From Utricularia gibba (Eukaryota; Streptophyta; Magnoliopsida; Lamiales; Lentibulariaceae): a stretch of DNA of 64,000 nucleotides. The stretch covers positions 620,001 to 684,000 of the forward strand of contig NEEC01000020.1 of assembly GCA_002189035.1 (NCBI GenBank), written 5' to 3'. Positions 56,245-64,000 of this stretch are shown here, piece by piece; within the stretch, counting starts at the first letter, position 1; every line of letters starts with the position of its first letter. Under the pieces are notes generated by a model, which worked only from the letters and a program-made list of their open reading frames with translations, had not been told where the DNA came from and ran no database searches. A program made the position numbers and the translations under genes.

Positions 56245-58556
56245 CAGTCCGAATTCCGAAGAAACTTTTTCCCACCTCGTGGGTCAGCGCCAGCGAGCCC
56301 CTTATACAAATTCCATTATTTTATTCGCATAAATGGATAATATTATTCATCCATTTTACAATAAAAATCATTCCTACACTTTTAAACATAACCATGTATT
56401 TGGAATTATGTTTTTTTAAAGATAAAAAAGCTAAATATGCCTATATTATATACACCTTTTTCTAATAATTATATTATTATTATTAAAAAAATATAGCCAT
56501 TACAACTCCATGCCCACGAACACTGGATGGCTTTCCAACACTTGGAAAGCAGTCATACGAGTCTTTCGGTTCCTTCATACCATCACATCAATGATTGAGA
56601 TTTTTAAGTCACAAATCAATACAATTTTTGAAATTATTTTCTGTCTTTATAGTACTCCATTCAACAATGAACTATTTTATTTAAATATATAATCCAAGTT
56701 TTATATTTAAATATTGATTTCTAGCGGAGTGTTTGATCCAATGAAAGATATAATTTAAGAAGTATTTAGGAAAATTTTTAAAACCTATTTCTAATTTTGA
56801 GAAGTAAAAATAATTTTGTTCTAGAATATTTTTAATTGTAAAGTAATTTTATCAAAAATACTTTTAAAATTATAACTACAAAAATTATTTTTGGAAACGT
56901 AAGAAATTGGTTATTTTTAATTTTTATTTATACTTTTTAAAAATAATTTTAAAAAGTGAAAACAGTTTTCAAAAATTTTCTAGAACACTTCTTTAGATTA
57001 ATTTCATATCGATCACATAAGATATTTTTTCCAAAAGATAATAATATAAAATTATGAAAATTAGATGTTTTAATTGAAAATACCATTGAAACAGAGAATA
57101 AATTATTACGTTTGTTATCATAATCAAACCAATGCATGTAATCAATGCGAGTGCCCTGAGTTTATGATAGAGTGGAAAGGATGTAAACACCTTAAACAAT
57201 TTCATATTAATTATGGATAAAAAAGAGAGAGGTTTTGTATATAAGTATTTTTATTAATATTAAATAAGATCTTATTCTCAAAAGAAATTATAAAAATTAA
57301 ATAATTTTGGAGTTTTTAATATCTTATATTAAAAGAATGTACTCTTACATTAATTTTGGAGTTCCTTTGGTTCGGTATGCTCCCACTCAAGGGAACACCT
57401 TACCCATGAATCGATTTGGAGTATCACGAGTAAGTGGATGTGTTGTTTGGCCAGCTTTCAAGAAAGCAAACTTTAACACATGTATAATTCTTTTGGTAAA
57501 GCGTAAAGAATGCAATGATAATGATCTTTTACCATATTATTTTTATCAAAGTATTTATAAATTCATATTATATTATAATTTCAAAAATTATTAATTTTTT
57601 TAAATGCCCATTTCAGTTATTAAATAAAATTATATTATTAAATTTTACAACTATAATATTATAGTATTTCACAAGATAATTTTATAATATCAAAACTGAT
57701 TGTATTTTAATAATATAAAAACGAGTGCTGGGTTCATAAAGTAAACATTATCTTTATTACTAGGGAATAACCATTATACTCTTTCCAAATTATTGAGACT
57801 GATTTTTCGAATTTCTTGATAATCAAATTGTTTGCACTAATACCAATTTCCACCAGAATTTCGAATATATTTAGAAAAATGATAATTTCGTAATATATTT
57901 ATTATAAAATTAAATAACTATTTTTCTTACTATTTTTTATATTTTAATATTTAAAATATAAACCGTAATGAATGGGGGCACGGTTTCAAGCTTCATTAAA
58001 ACGTCGTTGAAAAAAATAGTAATAAAAAAATTACTTGAGTGTGAAAAGACATTTCTACCCATAAAGTTGGTACTTAATTAAATTATAGTTGTAATTTAAA
58101 ACAAAATATTATATATTTAATACCATCATGTTATTTTATAATGCCAAATGTATATCCAGCATATGCATTTTCTTTATTTTAAAAATACAATATGCATTTT
58201 TTACACCCAGTTATGCATTATTGATGTGTTTACTTCAGAGAAATTGATATATGGAAAATATTTTAATATAAAAATTAGACGGAAAAGGAATATATTTAAT
58301 AAAAAATATTTTAACTTTGCGCCTGAAATAAAGTGCAGGCGTCCGGTCCAATATTCTGTTTATTGGGCTTATGTAGTTGCAGGCCCATTTGATGTTGCTA
58401 ATTTCTGACATCTTGGCGGAAAGACTAATCAACGTGCATCCAGGGAGAGTGGCAATAGCAAAAGCAGTAGTCCTTTGGACCTTTTCTCCCTCTGAATTTT
58501 TCTCGGCGTTTTTTCCTTCACAGCGGAAGCAAATTGAGTAAGAAGGTGCTGTGGCG
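56245..58556. other. Divergent intergenic region between AZG1-like and alpha-SNAP genes
   Basis: AZG1 promoter and leader to the left, alpha-SNAP promoter to the right. The middle ~1.9 kb is AT-rich with no exon recognised. Near the alpha-SNAP gene there are TTGGGCTTA (about 58363) and AGGCCCATTT (58381-58390), plant site II-type elements common in housekeeping promoters. Confidence 0.5.
58381..58390 (+). promoter_or_regulatory. Site II-type element (AGGCCCATTT) upstream of alpha-SNAP
   Basis: AGGCCCATTT, 167 bases before the alpha-SNAP ATG, with an inverse TTGGGCT about 18 bases upstream. Such GGCCCA/TGGGC pairs are bound by TCP factors in plant housekeeping promoters. Confidence 0.4.
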
Positions 58557-60707
58557 ATGGGTGATCATGTGGCAAGAGGCCAAGATTTTGAGAAGAAAGC
58601 TGATAAGAAGCTTGGTGGCTGGGGTATCTTCGGTTCCAAGTACGAAGACGCCGCCGATTTGCTCGATAAAGCTGCGAATTCATTCAAGCTCGGAAAATCA
58701 TGTAGGTATTCGCGATTGGTGTGATTATTTATGCTTTTATCATAAAATTAGGTCGATGATCGTGTTTTTTGGGGGCACCGATTTTTTGTTTTCTTTGTTT
58801 TTATTTTGTGTGTATTGCATATCTTTAAGATCCTTGTGCTTGTGAAAGATGAATGCGAATGAATAGCTGTCGTTGTCTTTTTTAGTTGACCTCTAAAGGG
58901 ATATTAACTTGTGAGTTAGACCAGCAATTAATGCTTCGATTGGTTTTATCAGGGGACCAGGCTGGATCAGCGTATGCCAAGTTGGCTAATTGTCATTTGA
59001 AGGTATTCTTTCTTGGTGTACCCTTTACTTGTTATCAACTTGGGATTTCATCATTTATTTCGACTTACAGGTTGATAGTAAGCATGAAGCTGCTAGTGCA
59101 TATGCTGATGCAGCACATTGCTATAAAAAGATCAATGTTAAAGGTATCTTTTCATGTATCTTTCTTGGTATTTCTTGTTTTTTATTCAGGAAGTTTTGGA
59201 CATATTTCAAGTCTAAAGTAAAGTAGTAGAAGCATTTGTTTATTTTTCCCTGTTCCCAGAACCGTGGTTTTTTCCTTAGCAGTTCTCATTAGATTAGATG
59301 AGCTGATAGGTATGTATCTATTAACCTACACCACTTTGCAGAGGCTGTATCCTGCCTTGAGCAATGTGTGAATATTTTTATGGAAATTGGACGGCTTAAC
59401 ATGGCTGCTAGGTATTATAAGGTAAAAGCATTATTGGCTCGAACTTGAGTTTTACATGTATATTTTGAAAGAAGAGATTTTCAAGGAAAATGGGTTTTAG
59501 CTTCAACTAATAAAACTTTAAATTTGTTCTTCTCATTGTTCTGTTGCAGGAAATAGCAGAACTTTATGAACAGGAACAGAAACTGGATCAAGCCCTTGAT
59601 TACTATGAGAAAGCTGCTGACCTTTTCCAAAGTGAAGAAGTGACAACAACTGCTAACCAGTGCCGACAAAAAGTTGCACAATTTGCAGCTCAGCTGCAAC
59701 AGTTAGTTTTCGAAATCTCTCTGCACGTTCATGTGTTGATGAAATGAGGCAATATGGATTTGCTTTGATTTTTTTTTTTTTTCTGAGTGACCGTATATTG
59801 CAAATGATACCTTGTCCTTTTGCTATTTCAAAAGTCTATGCAGTGAATAAGTAATGAAATTGTACTGGGGAAATTCACATGTTTTGTTTTTATTTCCTTT
59901 TGCTCCCCCAGGTATCAAAAGTCTATTGATATTTTTGAAGACGTAGCTCGACAGTCTCTCAATAACAACTTACTGAAATATGGCGTGAAAGGGCACCTTC
60001 TTAATGCTGGAATCTGCCAGCTTTGCAAAGACGATTATGTTGCAATATCAAATGCATTAGAGAGATACCAGGTACTACTTAATTCTAAGCAGTTTTTCAG
60101 CTACATATCCCTCAGCCTCCCTGAAACATGCGGTTCTTTATCTGTAGGAGCTGGATCCCACATTTTCTGGAACACGTGAATTCAAATTGCTTTCGGTATG
60201 TCAAAGTCTTTGTGAACTTTTTCTATATAATACATTTTCCATCCAATATCTGCAATATGTATAATCTAAACGTAAAGGGCTGTTAAACAACGCTCGTGTT
60301 CACCGAGTCATATTACCTTCTGCCTTCAGATCCTGAGGATGCAAACTATTTCTCATACTTCTGGTGCCTCCTTCATTAATGATATTTTTCCTAAAACGTG
60401 GTATCCTCACAGGACATAGCATCTGCAATTGATGAGGAGGACGTTGCAAAATTCACAGACGCTGTCAAAGAATACGATAGCATGACCCACCTGGTAACCC
60501 CGTCCTAAAATTGCACCCCTCTCTCCTATAAAGTTGCACACTATTTTTTGCCACCCCCCGGAGAAGAAATGGCGCCCCAACTGTTTCTCACTGTCCAGCA
60601 CAATCTTATCATTCCAACCTTCACAGGATGCTTGGAGGACTACACTTCTGTTGAGAGTGAAAGAAGCACTGAAGGCCAAGGAGATGGAGGAGGATGATCT
60701 TACGTGA
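58557..60707 (+). CDS. ASNAP: Alpha-soluble NSF attachment protein (alpha-SNAP)
   Basis: Adaptor that binds SNARE complexes and recruits NSF for their disassembly after membrane fusion; cytosolic, peripheral on membranes. Nine exons: 58557-58701, 58953-59002, 59071-59143, 59342-59421, 59550-59701, 59912-60071, 60148-60195, 60413-60493, 60627-60707; all phases agree, 289 residues, the usual plant length. Start [20 protein letters not shown], then the membrane-interacting loop region [21 protein letters not shown] right-handed helical TPR-like array follows ([76 protein letters not shown]). The acidic C-terminal helix [19 protein letters not shown] carries the conserved end that stimulates the NSF ATPase. 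No defect seen. Confidence 0.96.
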
Positions 60708-61268
60708 GCCCCCCCACCGCACCTCCCTCTCCGCTGCAACCACTGTGAGTCATGATGTTTGGCTTTTGCTTCTTCTGGTTATTGTCTGTGGTGTTGCATG
60801 ATGTTATGTGTCACTGGGACCTCTTCCCTGTCCTATCTTCTCTTTGCTGATTCCATTCATCAGTGCATTTGCATAAAGAAAATCAGTAGTAACAACTGAG
60901 GAGCTTGTCTTAAAGGTAGGTGAGGCATACTTAGGTGGGGGCAGTTTCCGGGTCGGGTCTCTCGTTTTGGATCCGGGTCATCCATATTTCATCCCCTGCA
61001 GCTTCAAATAGAACAAACGGATCATCCATATTCGGGTGGCATATAAAAACATTTTGATTAGGGTTTTTTTAATAATCTCTCGAATTTGACATGATCCTTT
61101 CTATAGTATAAGATATTATTGACTTTTTAATTCTATGAGGTTTCATTAAATTCACTTAATTTCATGATTAGAACAAAAAACTTCGATGTTTAACACTTAG
61201 GTCTAGAAAAAAAAATTAATATTTTACTGAAAAAAAATGATGTAATTATTTTATTTTCGAGTTGGGTC
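60708..61268. other. 3' region of alpha-SNAP
   Basis: 3' UTR to about 60900, then a short AT-rich spacer up to the MITE. No gene seen. Confidence 0.5.
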
Positions 61269-61922
61269 TAGAGGTGGGTTCGGTTCGAACCAGAACTGTG
61301 GTTCGAATCGAAACGTCGGTTTCGGTTCCGATTTGGTTCCAGGAGGTGGATGTCCGTACGGTTTCGATTCGATTCGGCAAATTTGGAATTGTGGAATTGA
61401 TGGTTCCGATCCGTGTGTGAACCGTACTGTTCACGGTTCTGAACCAAAACCGTCGGTTGAGAATCAAAAAAAATTTTAAAAAACATAAAAATTAGAAAAA
61501 AATTAAAAAAAAATTTAAAAATTAAATAAATCTATATTATTTTAGACACTGTTTTCAAACATCCATGTGACGTAAATGGGTGACTGGAAAATCTTCTGAA
61601 ACACCCCTTCTCAAACATACTGATGATAGATGTGAGTGTCAAGAAAATGATCTCAGGCCTTCATGACATTCTTACATGAAATCGTACGGTTCATATAGGT
61701 GACTGGAAAACACCTATAAATAGTAATCAATCGGTTCCGATTACGGTTTGGTTCACGATTCTCGATTCCGGTTCCGAACCGAAACCATCCGTACGGTTCC
61801 GGTTTCGATTCGATTCAAAGTTTCATCCGTACGGTTCTGAACCGGAACCGGAACCGGAACTGTTGTCTACAGTGAACTGCGGTTTTGGAACCGATGATTC
61901 GTCGGAACCGAACCCACCTCTA
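61269..61922. mobile_element. Non-autonomous hAT-type MITE, 654 bp, with perfect 8-bp target site duplication
   Basis: Terminal inverted repeats TAGAGGTGGGTTCGGTTC at 61269-61286 and its reverse complement GAACCGAACCCACCTCTA at 61905-61922 are perfect over 18 bases. The flanking 8-mers are identical: GTTGGGTC at 61261-61268 and at 61923-61930. An 8-bp duplication is the hallmark of hAT elements. The interior is full of GGTTCCGGTTT/CGATTCGATT motifs in both orientations, so the ends can fold extensively. There is no transposase frame; the arm-pairing and repeat motifs explain the Arg/Asn-rich minus-strand frames seen here. Confidence 0.93.
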
Positions 61923-61930
61923 GTTGGGTC

Positions 61931-62464
61931 GTCCAACCGAACCGTCCGAGCAGTTCGGACTCATCGACAAAAGGGACAATGGTTAACCGGAACCGGTTTT
62001 CAAATGTTCTAACTATTGACTGTCCGGTTAGGTGGATTAGCCGGGTTGACGGTTCCCGTAAAACTCCATTTGATTTGATTATTTTATACATACTATTTTT
62101 CTATACAAAACTAATTCTGAAATTTTAATTTTGTTTATATATTTGATAAGCCAACTATCGATTTTGTTAATATTTCGATATAGTATATATTTCAATGCAC
62201 AAGTAGCTCTACTTTGGTCATCTACTACCGGGAACCAAAACCAAACCACAACAAAGAGTAAGGCATGTTCTTGCTGGTGCATCATTGTGCAGCAAAACTG
62301 CACACACAGGCGCTTGCTCTCCCCATCCCAACAACAAGGTGTTCCAACAACTACCCACAACTCACGGCATTCTTGCTGGATGCATCATGGCAAAGAGAGG
62401 AAGGCTAGCAATGGAATCCCTGCTATTAATTCATATTGGTATCTCCCTGATCCACAAGTTGGAT
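61931..62464. other. Spacer between MITE and tandem duplication
   Basis: Begins with GGTTAACCGGAACCGG-type sequence related to the MITE interior near 61985, then AT-rich, then a GC-richer stretch to 62464. No supported gene. Confidence 0.45.
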
Positions 62465-62857
62465 TGATGCATCGAGAGACCAAAAGCCTAGAGCAATGAG
62501 GGAGTTTAAAGCGAAGAGCACCTTGAGCAGGGGCTAAATGCTTCTTCCTCGCCTTAGTACTAACAGCAGGTCCATGTCAATATCAAATGAAGGGTGTGAA
62601 TAGTAGAACCTGAACATGAACTGAACTGCAAAAAGAAGCTAATGGAAGGGATGTTATGCATCCAGAAGCCATAAGCATAGAGCAATGAAGAGCACCTTAT
62701 GCAGGGGGAGTCTGCTCTTGGACTGCCCAAGTGCTTCTCCCTCACCTTACTACTAACAGCAGGTCAATGTCAACATCAAATGAAGAGTGAATATGCAATC
62801 CTTAACATGAACTGAAATGCAGAAAGAAGCTAATGGAAGGGATTTTGTGCATCTTGA
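62465..62857. repeat. ~190-bp tandem duplication downstream of the PRA1 gene
   Basis: Two copies starting ATGCATCGAGAGACCAAAAG at 62468 and ATGCATCCAGAAGCCATAAG at about 62657. Each continues with TAGAGCAATGA, AAGAGCACCTT, CTTACTACTAACAGCAGGTC (or CTTAGTACTAACAGCAGG) and ends GAAGCTAATGGAAGGGAT. A third start (TTTGTGCATCTTGAC) follows at about 62844. It lies in or just beyond the 3' UTR of the PRA1 gene. Confidence 0.8.
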
Positions 62858-63019
62858 CAAATGAGAAGAATCAGGAAAGTAAAATACAAGCACACAAGTT
62901 TAAATCATGAGCAACAATGCTATTGGGGTGAATCGCAGAGCATTACTAAGGAATTCAGTGAACAAGTGAAGCCTGGATTGATGAAGCACTTTAGGGGTTG
63001 GTTCAGATCTGGGTGGAGT

Positions 63020-63640
63020 TCAAACGCGTGTGGCGACAGCGGGTGCGGCGGCGGTGGCAGCGGCGCCTCCAAGGAGCGACAAGAAACTCGAATTGGCAGG
63101 TCCTTGATCATCCAAGAACAGATCTTCGGGCACTCGGAAGGCTCCATGGGCGCAGACAACGGCAAGGCCGACAAGCAAAGAAGAGATCACGAGAGATCCA
63201 ATGCTGGTGAGGAAAACCACGACGATAGTCGAGACAACGAGAATCCCCAGCATCTCCCGATCGGAGAACGCGCGTCCGCCGATGACGAGAGGCTGGTCGG
63301 AGGGGCGAAAAGCGTAGAGAAATATCCACGCGGCGAGAAGAACCAACAGAACGAGGAGAGAGAACGGGTGAGAGAGGAGAGATATTCCAACAGAGAGCGC
63401 AATCACGGAGAAGTAGTTGACTCGGAAATAGGAGAAATTCCGGCGGATTCGGGATGCCGCCTCCCCGAGGTTGTCAGGCCGGGCGATGGCGGAGCGATCT
63501 ATGAGCTCCCTCCAAGGCCGGCGCTGAGACAGCCCCTGGCGTATGGTGGTGTTCAGGCGGGAGACGAAACTGCGCAACGCCGGAGTGGCGATCGGCGGCT
63601 GGGATTCCGACTGTGGGCTGGAGACAGGAAGCGTCGCCAT
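63020..63640 (-). CDS. PRA1: PRA1 family protein (PRA1.B-like Rab acceptor)
   Basis: Prenylated Rab acceptor family, membrane proteins of ER, Golgi and endosomes that act in vesicle traffic. Single-exon frame; I choose ATG at 63640 (MATLPVSSPQSESQPPIATP) over the in-frame ATG at 63679, because homologues start this way. 206 residues. Conserved core: RPWRELIDRSAIARPDNLGE followed by AASRIRRNFSYFRVNYFSVI, then two pairs of hydrophobic helices (LSHPFSLLVLLVLLAAWIFL and MLGILVVSTIVVVFLTSIGS, VISSLLVGLAVVCAHGAF) with RPSDQPLVIGGRAFSDRE between them. The C-terminal tail is Ala-rich. The frame is intact and GC-rich against AT-rich flanks. Confidence 0.94.
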   Translation of the reverse strand: MATLPVSSPQSESQPPIATPALRSFVSRLNTTIRQGLSQRRPWRELIDRSAIARPDNLGEAASRIRRNFSYFRVNYFSVIALSVGISLLSHPFSLLVLLVLLAAWIFLYAFRPSDQPLVIGGRAFSDREMLGILVVSTIVVVFLTSIGSLVISSLLVGLAVVCAHGAFRVPEDLFLDDQGPANSSFLSLLGGAAATAAAPAVATRV

Positions 63641-64000
63641 CGTCGAAGAGAGAGAAAAGCCCTCAAAATGCAATGGCAATTATTTAGGGATAAAGATGCC
63701 TAACATTCGAATTTGGGATGGTAATGTAAATATTATATTAATACTTCTTTATTATCTTAATCTTATTTCATTAAAAAATTGATTTTACCTAATAATTATA
63801 AATTAGTCAACAATGTTCAAAAAATTAATCTCAAAATTTTATTACCTACCAATTTAACATAAATAATTACAATTGTTTGAAATAATTAACATTACTAATC
63901 TGTAAATATTTAAAATATTTAATAAAATTAATGATCCCTAATTTTAAAATAATATAAAGATAATTATACTTGATCGTTACACAATGAAAAATAAAAAATA
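63641..64000. other. Promoter side of the PRA1 gene, AT-rich
   Basis: 5' leader of PRA1 to about 63690, then AT-rich sequence to the window edge. No gene seen. Confidence 0.5.

Noticed and set aside
1-64000. CRISPR arrays, operons, riboswitches, replication origins
   Set aside because: The window is plant nuclear DNA; the direct repeats seen are tandem, degenerate and without unique spacers.

Overview
This is nuclear DNA from a flowering plant. Evidence: genes with many short introns obeying GT-AG (two GC-AG) rules, long AT-rich intergenic stretches, a eukaryotic tRNA-Phe(GAA), and plant-specific proteins (CP12, boron exporter, plastid ClpP5, SWINGER-type E(z), group S1 bZIP with a sucrose-control uORF, a MIR166-like hairpin). 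I cannot name the species. All identifications come from reading translated exons against remembered family sequences; no database search was run.

Layout. 0.16-0.5 kb: first exon of a plant multi-pass membrane protein, running off the left edge (-). 1.4-4.6 kb: BOR-type boron transporter, 11 coding exons (-). 8.4 kb: tRNA-Phe (-). 9.0-10.8 kb: CLPP5 (+). 11.1-12.2 kb: unclear minus-strand coding remnant and a ~70-bp tandem repeat. 12.9-18.0 kb: SWN-like H3K27 methyltransferase, 19 coding exons (+). 18.1-23.9 kb: a local family of two small EF-hand gene types, some intact and some decayed. 25.0 kb: CP12 (+). 25.8-26.7 kb: bZIP53-like gene with SC-uORF (-). 30.1-31.9 kb: TPR/J-like protein (+). 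35.9-36.9 kb: TMEM205-like protein (+). 37.3 kb: plant protein of unknown function (+). 38.5-39.7 kb: GONST3-like Golgi nucleotide-sugar transporter (+). 40.1-40.7 kb: hypothetical acidic protein (-). 41.3-43.1 kb: secreted asparaginase-type Ntn hydrolase (+). 44.1 kb: diverged MIR166-like hairpin (+). 44.4-45.9 kb: SRA-SET protein with a broken SET domain (-). 48.0-49.9 kb: group I bZIP (+). 50.6-53.8 kb: decayed Mutator-like element (-). 54.6-56.2 kb: AZG1-like purine permease (-). 58.6-60.7 kb: alpha-SNAP (+). 61.3-61.9 kb: hAT-type MITE with a perfect 8-bp target duplication. 63.0-63.6 kb: PRA1 family protein (-).

The genes are a normal mixture of plant housekeeping and regulatory genes and do not form a pathway or operon. 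The points most worth a second look are: three otherwise intact conserved genes (BOR, CLPP5, AZG1) each broken by one missing base, two of them in G runs, which suggests consensus errors; the SRA-SET protein that has lost its catalytic NHSC motif; a MIR166-like hairpin with two changed mature positions lying antisense to that gene's 3' flank; the duplicated and decaying divergent EF-hand gene pairs; and the sucrose-control uORF upstream of the S1 bZIP.
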